DNA of 55,719 bases, from assembly GCA_041390465.1 (NCBI GenBank), contig JAWKPW010000030.1, forward strand, positions 1 to 55,719, given 5' to 3'. Shown piece after piece: positions 1-7,924 of this stretch; the stretch's first letter is position 1; the number at the start of each line of letters is the position of its first letter. This DNA comes from JAABRU01 sp041390465 (lineage in GTDB: Bacteria; Desulfobacterota; Desulfobacteria; Desulfobacterales; Desulfococcaceae). The notes under the pieces are model-generated. The model had not been told where the DNA came from. It saw only the letters and a list, made by a program, of their open reading frames with translations, and searched no databases. The translations under genes were made by a program, and so were the position numbers.

Positions 1-395
1 TTGCACACCTCGATGGCGTTTTCATCCAGAATTTCCGTATGCTCAATCATGACCACAGTGTCGGCTCCCTCCGGCAGCATTCCTCCTGTGGCAATGCGTG
101 CGGCCTCTCCCCCGCCAAGGGAGAAATCCGGAGTCTGCCCCATGCGAATTGTTCCTTTTACCGTCAGAAAGGCCGGCGAACTTTCGGACGCGCCAAAAAC
201 CGAAGAAGCGCGCAGCGCATATCCGTCCACTGTGGAACGCCGGAAATCCGGCAAATCCGCGTCTGAGATCAGATCGTTGGCCGGCACCCGGCCAAAGGCA
301 TTCTCCAGAGGAATTTCCTCCTCCTCTGTTTGGGGAAACAGACTGCGCAGTGACAGAACCTCCCCAATACTTTTCACGTTGAAAAATTCTTTCAT
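1..395 (-). CDS. moeA: Molybdopterin molybdenumtransferase MoeA, N-terminal part (cut by window edge)
   Basis: The minus strand is open from an ATG at 395 to the left edge, about 131 codons. The translation begins MKEFFNVKSIGEVLSL. It contains the MoeA signatures DLPDFRRSTVDGYALR and GEAARIATGGMLPEGADTVV. MoeA inserts molybdenum into adenylylated molybdopterin in the cytoplasm, the last step of Mo-cofactor synthesis. Only the N-terminal domain and the start of the MPT-binding domain are inside the window. The gene lies downstream of hypE on the same strand with a 265-base gap in which I see no gene. The family call is secure; the rest of the protein cannot be judged. Confidence 0.9.
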   Translation of the reverse strand, partial: MKEFFNVKSIGEVLSLRSLFPQTEEEEIPLENAFGRVPANDLISDADLPDFRRSTVDGYALRASSVFGASESSPAFLTVKGTIRMGQTPDFSLGGGEAARIATGGMLPEGADTVVMIEHTEILDENAIEVC

Positions 396-660
396 ATGGA
401 AAAATCCCCGATCCCTGTTTCAGGCCCCTCAGGATTTCAGGATGACAATAATCTGTGTTCTTTGAGAACCGCAAAAAACATCTTTGATTTCTTAGCACGA
501 ATTATGCAAAAAATACACGAAAAAAACAGACCGTCTTTTTCTGCCGGACAATCCGGATGATGCGTTTCCCAATCTGACTGCGTCCTGTTTTTTCTGCCTG
601 TCTGCGCCATTCATTCCGGCTCCGGATTACGGTTTGCGTAGACATGTCTGAAAATTGTCA

Positions 661-1674
661 TCAGCAGATTCTGGGAAGCTGCTCACCGGTCAGCATATCC
701 ACCATCCGGGTTCCGCCGATGCGGGTCTGCAGAAAAACCTTTCCCGGATGATCTGCGATGACTTCACCGATAAAACAGGCATCTTTTCCGTATTTTTCCG
801 CTCGGATGAGTTCCAGCACCTCTCCGGCAGAATCCGGACTGACAAAAACCAGCATTTTCCCCTCATTGGCCACATAAAGGGGATCAAATCCCAGCAGTTC
901 GCAGATGCCGGCCACTGCGGGATTTACCGGCAGTTTTTCCTCATGGATGCGGATGCCCGCGCGGGAGGCCGAAGCAATTTCATTGAGTGCGGTTCCCACC
1001 CCGCCCCGTGTGGGATCGCGAAGAACATGAATCTTTTTCCCGAATTTTTCCGTGATTTTTTTCACCATATGGTTCAGGGGGGCAGTGTCACTTTGTATGG
1101 GGGTTTCAAAGCGAAGTCCCTCCCGCTGCGTGAGAACCGTCATGCCATGATCAGCCATTGTGCCGCTGAGAAGAATCTGATCTCCGGCGCGGGCATTGGA
1201 ACCGGTCACATCCACCCCTTCGGGAATCAGGCCCACCCCTGCGGTATTGATGAATATTTTGTCCGCAGCCCCTTTGGGGACCACCTTTGTGTCGCCTGTG
1301 ACGATGAATACACCGGCCTCCTCTGCGGCTTCTTTCATGCTTTGCAGAATGCGTTTCAGCTCTGTCAGAGGAAAACCCTCCTCCATAATCAGAGCCGCAC
1401 TCAGGTAAAGGGGGACTGCCCCGCACATGGCAATGTCATTGACTGTGCCGTTGACTGCCAGCTCACCGATATTGCCGCCCGGAAAAAAAATCGGGTCCAC
1501 CACATAGGAATCTGTGGAAAAAGCCAGACGCTTTCCCCCGATGTCCAGCACCGCACCGTCATCCAGTCGGCTGAGAGCCGGATTGTCAAATACAGGGGCG
1601 ATGATTTTCGAAATCAGACTGTGTGAAATCTTCCCCCCGCTGCCGTGATCCAGTGATATTTTGTCCGCATTCAT
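661..1674 (-). CDS. hypE: Hydrogenase expression/formation protein HypE
   Basis: This 337-residue protein has the AIR-synthase/PurM fold signatures of HypE: LDHGSGGKISHSLI at the N-terminus, FSTDSYVVDPIFFPGG and LRDPTRGGVGTALNE. It ends in PRIC. HypE dehydrates the thiocarbamate that HypF places on its C-terminal cysteine, making the cyanide ligand of [NiFe]-hydrogenase. That cysteine is the last residue here, which separates it from the related SelD and ThiL enzymes. I chose the ATG at 1674 because AGG lies 9 bases before it; an ATG at 1689 would add five residues but has its purine run too close. No other hyp gene is in the window, so the rest of the maturation set must lie elsewhere. Confidence 0.95.
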   Translation of the reverse strand: MNADKISLDHGSGGKISHSLISKIIAPVFDNPALSRLDDGAVLDIGGKRLAFSTDSYVVDPIFFPGGNIGELAVNGTVNDIAMCGAVPLYLSAALIMEEGFPLTELKRILQSMKEAAEEAGVFIVTGDTKVVPKGAADKIFINTAGVGLIPEGVDVTGSNARAGDQILLSGTMADHGMTVLTQREGLRFETPIQSDTAPLNHMVKKITEKFGKKIHVLRDPTRGGVGTALNEIASASRAGIRIHEEKLPVNPAVAGICELLGFDPLYVANEGKMLVFVSPDSAGEVLELIRAEKYGKDACFIGEVIADHPGKVFLQTRIGGTRMVDMLTGEQLPRIC

Positions 1675-1746
1675 TTGTGAACCTGACATCCTTAAATGTC
1701 AGAAAATTCAGAATGAACAAAACAGACTGTCCGATGTTCATGCAGA

Positions 1747-1883
1747 GGATTTGACAACTTTTCAGGTGATTTCCGAAAATAAATGTACCGGTTCAGTCAC
1801 CTGAAAGAATTGACAATTTTTGGAAAGCTGTCAATTCTGAGGGATGTTCTTTTCCGGAAATCGCCTTAAACGTTGTCAAATCC
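1747..1883. repeat. Nested inverted-repeat element, copy 1
   Basis: An exact 12-base outer inverted repeat (GGATTTGACAAC at 1747-1758, GTTGTCAAATCC at 1872-1883) encloses two smaller hairpins. These are TCAGGTGA/TCACCTGA (1762-1769 with 1797-1804) and GAATTGACA/TGTCAATTC (1807-1815 with 1829-1837). A related copy lies at 11205-11311 and shares GGATGTTCTTTTCCGGAA. One inner base pair is A-T here and T-A there, so pairing is kept. It resembles a dispersed hairpin element or MITE. The rest of the stretch 1690-2225 shows nothing I can support as a gene. Confidence 0.75.
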
Positions 1884-2225
1884 TGCATGAATATGCAGCA
1901 ATCTGTTTTTATTGGTTCTGAAATTTCTGACTCTTGATTCGCATTTACAGTTCTTTTGCCAACTTCTGCCCCTGCACAGACAGACAAGAAAATCTCTGCT
2001 CCATGACCGCATTGGTTTTCAGGGTATGAAAAACTGCCCTGTGTCCGGCAATAATTGAAATGTGAGATTTTCTGCTATATATCTTAAAGAAATATACCAA
2101 TGAAAAGATGAAAAAAGCAATCATTTTGTTCAGAGGCAAAAATAAAAAATCTCTCATATTTCTGTTGTCAGAACAATGAATGCCCCGATTACGGAAAACG
2201 GGGTGGGTGCAATCTGACTGTATGC

Positions 2226-2423
2226 ATGTATTACGGTAAACAGAATAAAAGGTTGCTGTGCTGCCGGACATGCAGAGCACGTTTTTCCGGACGGAATGGA
2301 ACAGCATTGTTCAGGTCACATCTGCCGGAAGAAAAAGCCGAAGCTGTCCTGCAGCACATTCAGGAAGGGTGCGGAGTCCGCAAGACAGGCCGTCTGACCG
2401 GTGTTATACCGATTCGCCATTGA
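2226..2423 (+). pseudogene. Fragment of an IS1-like transposase N-terminus
   Basis: The 65-residue reading frame has a zinc-ribbon/HTH look: C-C-R-T-C-R-A-R-F-S, then G-T-A-L-F, then EEKAEAVLQHIQEGCGVRK and TGRLTGV. This is the pattern of the N-terminal DNA-binding part of IS1-like transposases. The match stops after TGRLTGV and the frame closes. No catalytic DDE domain follows, because a terminator palindrome and an IS982 element come next. It is best read as a truncated relic rather than a working gene. A second fragment of the same kind of zinc ribbon lies at 6482-6586. Confidence 0.55.
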
Positions 2424-2444
2424 TCTGAAACATAAGTTTTTCAG

Positions 2445-2478
2445 AAAAACCGGATTTTTCCGAAAAATCCGGTTTTTT
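2445..2478 (+). terminator. Perfect palindromic hairpin with T-run, copy 1
   Basis: AACCGGATTTTT pairs with AAAAATCCGGTT around a CCG loop, followed by T residues on the plus strand and preceded by A residues. It would therefore work as an intrinsic terminator in either direction. The same stem-loop occurs at 29236-29266, inside the polysaccharide locus. No complete gene ends just upstream here, so the hairpin is an orphan next to the IS982 end or was carried with a mobile sequence. Confidence 0.6.
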
Positions 2479-2512
2479 GAACACACGAAAACCTCTTTTT
2501 TTCCTGCTTATA

Positions 2513-2532
2513 ACGTGAGTTCGATGAGTTTT
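2513..2532 (+). repeat. IS982 left terminal inverted repeat
   Basis: This 20-base end matches the reverse complement of 3526-3545 exactly. The stop codon of the transposase (2531-2533 on the minus strand) overlaps its inner edge. Confidence 0.85.
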
Positions 2533-3441
2533 ATATTGTTGTCAGTGCGTTCTGAAGATCAATTCCTCTCATATGAGGTTTTTTGGGATAAAAAGTGTAT
2601 GCGATCAGAGCACTGAAGAGATTTGTGATGAATCCGTAAGCGGAACGGTGCCGGGAGTGTTCGATCTGAAAAAAGTTTTTGAGCAGATCATTGACAGTTT
2701 CAGCAACGGCTCTTTTGCGGGGCAGAATACGGTCTGCAAACGCAATATCCTTTTTTTTCATATTTTTTTTCTGAGTCGTTGTAAGTTGCAGACCGTGTGC
2801 CGCAGGGTCTTCCGTCAGCGCCGCACTGATGCAGCCTTTGTCTCCGAAGAGCTTTCCTTTCAGACGGTTGACCATCTCACGGACAGGTTTGCGGTCATCG
2901 GCATTGCCTGCGGTTATATGAACGGACATCAGTTCCCCGGGGTGACTGATCACCAGATGAAGTTTGAAACCGCAAAACCGGCCGGCTGAAGTCTTGCCGC
3001 GGGCGGCCGTTTCCGCAAAAACCTTATGATGCCGGATTCTGAGATTGACACAGACAGAAAGAGGTGTTGAATCAATTGCATATATCATTGTATGCAGACT
3101 CATTTCCATGCGGAGTTTCAGAAACAGCATCATGGGAATTATAACGACGGGACATATCTCTGTGAATCTGCAGTGCGATACCAAAGAAGGAAATTCTGCC
3201 CTGTGAAACTGACAGACAGTATCCTTTTAATATTGTTTAAAATTCTGCCACCCTGTAATCTGGAACCCGATCAGGACGGTCATTGCCTCACATACGGACA
3301 TCCTGCAGAAAGGGCGCTGACGACGGGCGCCGATAAGGTGTGCACTGAAAAGGGGTTGAATGTCTCCACAAACTCACTGATTTCAAAGTAACATTCTGTA
3401 AAAACAGTGATATTGTCCTGATTCGGGTCAACGGTTTTCAT
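2531..3441 (-). pseudogene. IS982-family transposase, frameshifted
   Basis: The C-terminal 217 residues are intact in one frame. They show the DDE catalytic region: IDSTPLSVC (first Asp), FGDKGCIS (second Asp) and AVAETVNDLLKNFF (Glu), followed by IEHSRHRS, which is typical of IS982. The N-terminal part is spread over other frames. An ATG at 3441 starts MKTVDPNQDNITVF, and a second piece reads AMTVLIGFQITGWQNFKQY before an in-frame TAA. At least two indels or stops separate them. The gene fills the element between the inverted repeats. It is not expected to make an active enzyme. Confidence 0.85.
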
Positions 3442-3525
3442 TTTTTTCCTCCGGTTCCGGTAAGTTAAGGTTGTCTGAAAACCGTCAGTACAATATTTTT
3501 ACAGTTATGTCACTAATAATATAGA

Positions 3526-3545
3526 AAAACTCATCGAACTCACGT
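3526..3545 (-). repeat. IS982 right terminal inverted repeat
   Basis: This 20-base end pairs exactly with 2513-2532 and marks the right boundary of the element. The 255 bases from here to the next start codon hold no gene that I can support. Confidence 0.85.
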
Positions 3546-3800
3546 TTGATCAGGAAAAGCGGAATGTGAGGGAATGGAAAACGGAGATTCTGCCCTCCTG
3601 AGATGCTGTCAGACGATTGCTGCCACTGCTCTGACACTCCCATCACAGCAATCCCGCAATCCTGAGAAACCGGGCGCAGACAGCAGATGTTTGACATGCC
3701 TGAAAAATCATGGTAATCAGACAAATCACAGAAATCAAAGTTCAGACGCATATATGCCGTGATTGCAATAATTGTGAAAGAAATACAGAGGAGTCCGAAC

Positions 3801-5171
3801 ATGCCGGATGCCAGGGAAAAAAAATCCAAGATACTGATTGTGGATGACGTGCCGAAAAATATTCAGGTGGTGGCCAATATTCTGCAAACCCGGGGTTACA
3901 GCATGGCTTTTGCCCAGAATGGGGAAACAGCCCTGGAACTCACCCGCGCCAATCCCTTTGATCTGATTCTGCTGGATATTATGATGCCGGGCATGGACGG
4001 GTTTGAGGTCTGCCGGAAAATAAGGGAAAATCCCGCGACTGCGGATGTGCCTGTGCTGTTTCTCACAGCAAAGACCGACACGGAAAGCATTGTGAACGGC
4101 TTTGCATCCGGGGCAATGGATTATGTCATCAAACCCGTAAATGAGGCCGAGCTGCTGGCACGGGTGAAAACCCATCTGGAGCTGTACCGTGCCAGCAAAG
4201 AAATGCGGGAGATGAATCTGCGTCTGCGGGAGGAGATTCGGGAGCGCACACAGGCTGAACAGCGATACCGCAGCCTGTATGAAAATGCGGTGCAGGGCAT
4301 GTTCCGCAGCACTGTGGAAGGCAGAATCCTGAGCATCAACCCCGCGTATGTGCGCATCCTGGGCTATGAAAACCGGGAAGAGGTCATGGCCCTTGCGGAT
4401 GCCCCCAAAGCCGTGTATGAAAGGCCGGAAGACAGGGAGGAAATGATCCGCAAACTCAGGCAGCATGGAATGATTACAGATTATGAAATGAAAATCCGGC
4501 GCAAAGACGGAGCATCGGCATGGATAATGATGAATGTGCGACTGGCAAGGGATGAGAATGAGCAGGAGGTGATTGAGGGAATTGTCATCGATCACACAGC
4601 CCGGAAAAAGGCCGAGGAAAAACTGCGCCTGAGCCGGGAGCGGTTCCGGCATGAGGCCACGCACGACAACCTGACCGGCCTGTACAACACCCGGCATCTG
4701 TACCGGGCTTTGGAAAAACTGATAAGCGAAAGCCGGGAAAAGCAGGTTTCTTTCTCCCTGATTTTCATGGATGTGGACAATTTCAAGAAAGTGGTGGATT
4801 ATTACGGACATCTGAAGGGAAGCCAGACGCTGCGGGAAATGGCGGCGACGATTCGGGACAGCCTTGCAGAACCTGCTTTTGCCGTGGCTTACGGGGGAGA
4901 CGAGTTTGTGGTGGTGCTGCCGGACATGGACAAGGAAGCTGCTCTGCGCAAAGCTGAGGATATCCGGGTGAATATTCGGGAAACCTCTTATCTGAGCACC
5001 TATGGCCATGATGTGCATATCCGCGCCAGCATGGGGGTTGCCACATTTCCTGACGATGCGGATGACCTTAACGGCCTGCTGGCACTCGCGGATCAGGCCA
5101 TGTTCCATGTGAAAGGCGAAGGCAAGGACGCGGTGCGGGCAGGCACACGCCCTGAACCGGAAACAAAGTAG
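3801..5171 (+). CDS. Response regulator with PAS and GGDEF domains (diguanylate cyclase)
   Basis: This 456-residue cytoplasmic protein carries a receiver domain with phospho-acceptor Asp59 in LLDIMMPGMDGFEV. A charged coiled-coil linker (about 125-155), a PAS domain (about 155-290) and a GGDEF domain (about 300-450) follow. The intact GGDEF signature is at residues 365-369, and FMDVDNFKKV supplies the metal-binding Asp. It should make c-di-GMP when phosphorylated. The usual RxxD inhibitory site five residues before GGDEF is absent (AEPA there), so product inhibition may be lost. I chose the ATG at 3801 because GAGGAG lies 8 bases upstream. No partner kinase is adjacent; the Wsp-like CheA at 14.8 kb is a candidate by analogy with WspR, but WspR lacks the PAS domain. 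Confidence 0.9.
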   Translation: MPDAREKKSKILIVDDVPKNIQVVANILQTRGYSMAFAQNGETALELTRANPFDLILLDIMMPGMDGFEVCRKIRENPATADVPVLFLTAKTDTESIVNGFASGAMDYVIKPVNEAELLARVKTHLELYRASKEMREMNLRLREEIRERTQAEQRYRSLYENAVQGMFRSTVEGRILSINPAYVRILGYENREEVMALADAPKAVYERPEDREEMIRKLRQHGMITDYEMKIRRKDGASAWIMMNVRLARDENEQEVIEGIVIDHTARKKAEEKLRLSRERFRHEATHDNLTGLYNTRHLYRALEKLISESREKQVSFSLIFMDVDNFKKVVDYYGHLKGSQTLREMAATIRDSLAEPAFAVAYGGDEFVVVLPDMDKEAALRKAEDIRVNIRETSYLSTYGHDVHIRASMGVATFPDDADDLNGLLALADQAMFHVKGEGKDAVRAGTRPEPETK

Positions 5172-5261
5172 AACAAACTTCCAGTTTGTTTCTGTCCATA
5201 AGCCGCATCACAGACTGAAGGCCCTGTTTTTTTTCCGGTGTGCAGAAAAAAGGAGGCGAAA

Positions 5262-6446
5262 ATGAAGAAACACAGCAAAGATACGGATATTGTTCACGGG
5301 GTGAGCAAATGCCACATCACTTCCCTGGATCTGGTTCCCCCCATCCATATGACATCAACTTACAAATTCAACAGTGCGGAACACGGAGCCAAACTGTTTG
5401 CAGGCAATGACACAGGTTATATTTACACCCGCATATCCAATCCGACCGTGGATCTGCTGCAGGAAAAAGTTGCGCTGCTGGAAGGGGCAGAATCTGCCAT
5501 TGCAACGGCTTCCGGCATGGCCTCCGTGTCGTGTGTGTCAATGACACTTGCGGCTCCGGGAGACAATTTTGTTTCCTGCACCACTCTGTATGGCGGCACT
5601 TTTGCCCTCTTCAACGCCCATCTGCCAAAGTTCGGCATGGAACCCCGTTTTCTCTCTCCGAGTGATGCAAATTCCGCTTCTTCCCTTGAAGCCCTTGCAG
5701 ATGAAAAAACCCGCTTTCTTTATCTGGAGACCCCGGCCAATCCCACCCTTGATGTGATTGACATCCGGCTGTGGGCAGATACTGCCCGGAGCAGAAGCAT
5801 TCCCCTGATTGTGGACAATACCTTTGCCTCCCCTTATCTGCAGAATCCCCTGGAACTCGGAGCGGATATTGTCATTCATTCTGCGACCAAATACCTTAGC
5901 GGGCATGGAGATGTGGTGGGCGGAATCATTGCGGGAAAACAGGACATGATGGCAAGGATACGGGAACAGCATCTCATTCATTTCGGCCCCATCATGAGCC
6001 CCTTCAATGCGTGGCTGATTTCACGGGGCATCAAAACCCTTGCGCTGCGCATGGAACGGCACTGCAGCAGCGCCATGACAGTTGCACAGTATCTTGAAGT
6101 TCATCCCCGTGTGCAGAAGGTCTATTATCCGGGACTGAAATCCCATCCCGGACATCAGACTGCCCAAAAACAGATGAAAAAATACGGCGGCATGATCGCG
6201 TTTGAAGTCAAGGGCGGAATTAAAGCCGGAAAAAAGGTCATGAATTCCGTGAAACTGTGCACCCTGGCAGTGAGCCTGGGAGATTGCGAAACCCTGATTC
6301 AGCATCCGGCCTCCATGACGCACGCGACCTATTCTCCGGAAGAAAGAAAAAAGGCCGGCATTGCTGACGGCCTGATCCGTCTTTCCGTGGGGCTGGAACA
6401 TCCGGATGACATTATGGCAGATTTGGATTATGCCCTGAAAAAATAA
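5262..6446 (+). CDS. PLP-dependent Cys/Met metabolism enzyme, methionine gamma-lyase-like
   Basis: This 394-residue protein is of the trans-sulfuration enzyme family. The PLP-binding lysine is Lys210 in HSATKYLSGHGDVVGG, and the phosphate-binding YTRISNPTVDLLQEKVALLE segment is near the N-terminus. Overall similarity is highest to methionine gamma-lyase, which splits methionine to methanethiol, 2-oxobutyrate and ammonia. The active-site cysteine of characterised lyases (LYGCT) is glycine here (LYGGT), as in cystathionine gamma-lyases and synthases, so the substrate is uncertain. The start is fixed by AGGAGG six bases before the ATG. It is transcribed alone, 90 bases after the GGDEF gene. Confidence 0.85.
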   Translation: MKKHSKDTDIVHGVSKCHITSLDLVPPIHMTSTYKFNSAEHGAKLFAGNDTGYIYTRISNPTVDLLQEKVALLEGAESAIATASGMASVSCVSMTLAAPGDNFVSCTTLYGGTFALFNAHLPKFGMEPRFLSPSDANSASSLEALADEKTRFLYLETPANPTLDVIDIRLWADTARSRSIPLIVDNTFASPYLQNPLELGADIVIHSATKYLSGHGDVVGGIIAGKQDMMARIREQHLIHFGPIMSPFNAWLISRGIKTLALRMERHCSSAMTVAQYLEVHPRVQKVYYPGLKSHPGHQTAQKQMKKYGGMIAFEVKGGIKAGKKVMNSVKLCTLAVSLGDCETLIQHPASMTHATYSPEERKKAGIADGLIRLSVGLEHPDDIMADLDYALKK

Positions 6447-6481
6447 TGTCTTCCCATGCTTGATTCCGGTGGAGAACCGCA

Positions 6482-6586
6482 AAGAAAATAATTGCTGAAA
6501 AATGTCCCAGTTGCGGCAGTGAAAATATCTGCCAAAAATGGATGGACACAGAGGGGCATCTGCGGTTTCACTGCAAAAACAGATAG
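6482..6586 (+). pseudogene. Zinc-ribbon relic of an IS1-like transposase
   Basis: An open frame without a start codon reads AEKCPSCGSENICQKW and then HLRFHCKNR before TAG. The C-P-x-C-G-S and final cysteine spacing match the N-terminal zinc ribbon of IS1-like transposases. Nothing recognisable follows up to the tRNA terminator at 6734. It is probably a remnant of the same class of element as 2226-2423. The evidence is a short motif only. Confidence 0.35.
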
Positions 6587-6733
6587 TCGGACTGACAGTT
6601 AGAAAAAATACATCCGGAAGCTGCCGGAAGCTGAATGATCTGAAGTCAATCTTCTTGATGACAGACCGGAGGACAAACCCCGGATCCGCACCCGGTCAAA
6701 AAACGCACCCCAGACGCACCCTGCCCAAATACA

Positions 6734-6763
6734 AAAGGCATAACCCCTTGGGATTATGCCTTT
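6734..6763 (-). terminator. Intrinsic terminator of the tRNA-Leu gene
   Basis: A hairpin with arms AAAGGCATAA and TTATGCCTTT plus a GC-rich top lies just downstream of the tRNA on the minus strand and ends in a short T-run. It could also stop plus-strand transcription. Confidence 0.7.
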
Positions 6764-6773
6764 AATATTTGAG

Positions 6774-6860
6774 TGGTGCCGAAGAGAAGACTCGAACTTC
6801 CACGGGGGAACCCCCACCAGACCCTGAACCTGGCGTGTCTACCAATTCCACCACTTCGGC
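6774..6860 (-). tRNA. tRNA-Leu (anticodon CAG)
   Basis: The minus strand folds as an 87-base class II tRNA with acceptor arms GCCGAAG/CTTCGGC and an encoded CCA end. The anticodon stem CCAGG/TCTGG carries the loop TTCAGGG, giving anticodon CAG (leucine, CUG codons). A long variable arm (GGTGGGGGTTCCCCC) and a T-arm with GTTCGAGTC are present. Confidence 0.95.
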
Positions 6861-6959
6861 ATTCTGACGGAAAAAAGATTGATTTCGATCAGGATGTGCG
6901 CTATATATACCGATTCTGATTTGATGTCAAGGCAAATTTAAAAGGAAAATGCAGAAAAA

Positions 6960-7895
6960 ATGAAACTGATAGAAGGCATTGAAAAAATAGAAAAACCCTT
7001 CCCAAATGCCGTGGTGACCATAGGAAATTTTGACGGGGTTCATCTGGGGCATCAGGCGCTTTTCCATGAAGTGATTGAAAAAACAGATGAAATTCACGGC
7101 ACATCTGTGGCTGTCACCTTTGAGCCTCATCCCATCCGGGTGCTCAAACCCAACGGGCATCCGCCCCTGATCACCCTGTATGAGCAGAAAGTGGAACTGA
7201 TTGAACGGGCCGGGCTGGATTATTTAATCTGCGTGCCCTTCACCAAAGCCTTTGCCTCCATATCCGCGGCGGATTTTCTGGAAAAAATTCTTATCGGACG
7301 CATCGGCATGAAGGCATTTGTGGCAGGCGGGGATTATTCCTTTGGCAGAAACCGGGAGGGAAATCTGGAGTATCTGAAACAGTCCTCAGATCGGCTCGGA
7401 TTTGAGCTCATTGTTGCGGACTGGATACAGCCGCCTGCCAATGGCTCAGAACGGATCAGCAGTACCCGTATCCGGGAACTGGTCATGGACGGGTATATGG
7501 AATATGCCCAGAAAATGCTGGGAAGATATTATCAGATTCGGGGAACGGTGGAGCATGGCAGAAACCGGGGCGGCAAACTTCTGGGATGTCCCACAGCCAA
7601 TATCAGACTCTGTGATGAACTGGCTCCCAAAACCGGGGTTTATGCGGTCATTGCTGAAGTTCACGGACAGCGGTACAAAGGGGTTGCCAATATCGGCTAC
7701 AGCCCCACCTTTGATGACCATGTTTTTACGGTGGAAGTGCATATTCTTGATTTTGACAGGAATATATACGGGGAGAAAATCCGGGTCAATTTTGTTCACC
7801 GCATCCGGGATGAAAAGAAATTTTCCGGCATAGAGGAACTGTCTGCCCAGATTCGCAGAGACATTGAGACCTCGCGAAATATCCTTTCCTTATAA
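6960..7895 (+). CDS. ribF: Bifunctional riboflavin kinase / FAD synthetase RibF
   Basis: This 311-residue cytoplasmic enzyme phosphorylates riboflavin and adenylylates FMN. The N-terminal nucleotidyltransferase part has TIGNFDGVHLGHQALF, FEPHP and ISSTRIRELV. The C-terminal riboflavin kinase part has GTVEHGRNRGGKLLGCPTAN with the Pro-Thr-Ala-Asn motif and YKGVANIGYSPTF. Length and domain order are those of the family. It lies divergent to the tRNA gene, and AAAGGAAAA upstream of the ATG can serve as ribosome-binding site. Confidence 0.96.
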   Translation: MKLIEGIEKIEKPFPNAVVTIGNFDGVHLGHQALFHEVIEKTDEIHGTSVAVTFEPHPIRVLKPNGHPPLITLYEQKVELIERAGLDYLICVPFTKAFASISAADFLEKILIGRIGMKAFVAGGDYSFGRNREGNLEYLKQSSDRLGFELIVADWIQPPANGSERISSTRIRELVMDGYMEYAQKMLGRYYQIRGTVEHGRNRGGKLLGCPTANIRLCDELAPKTGVYAVIAEVHGQRYKGVANIGYSPTFDDHVFTVEVHILDFDRNIYGEKIRVNFVHRIRDEKKFSGIEELSAQIRRDIETSRNILSL

Positions 7896-7924
7896 TAATA
7901 CGCCGCTGGTCTGCATATCCGCAA

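Larger units (their letters stand above)
2513..3545 (-). mobile_element. IS982-family insertion sequence (decayed)
   Basis: About 1033 bases lie between 20-base terminal inverted repeats. The left end reads ACGTGAGTTCGATGAGTTTT (2513-2532) and its reverse complement is at 3526-3545; similarity continues about 15 bases further inward. The length and the transposase type match the IS982 family. I see no convincing target-site duplication: the flanks are gcttata on the left and ttgatca on the right. The transposase is broken by frameshifts, so the element cannot move by itself. Confidence 0.85.

Noticed and set aside
13..498. Open frames on the plus strand and in another minus frame at the left end
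   Set aside because: They are shadows of moeA; only the minus frame ending at ATG 395 gives family motifs.
661..1674. hypE as selenophosphate synthetase SelD
   Set aside because: It would fit the selenoprotein idea, but the C-terminal PRIC and other motifs are those of HypE; SelD's N-terminal Cys/Sec-Lys motif is absent.
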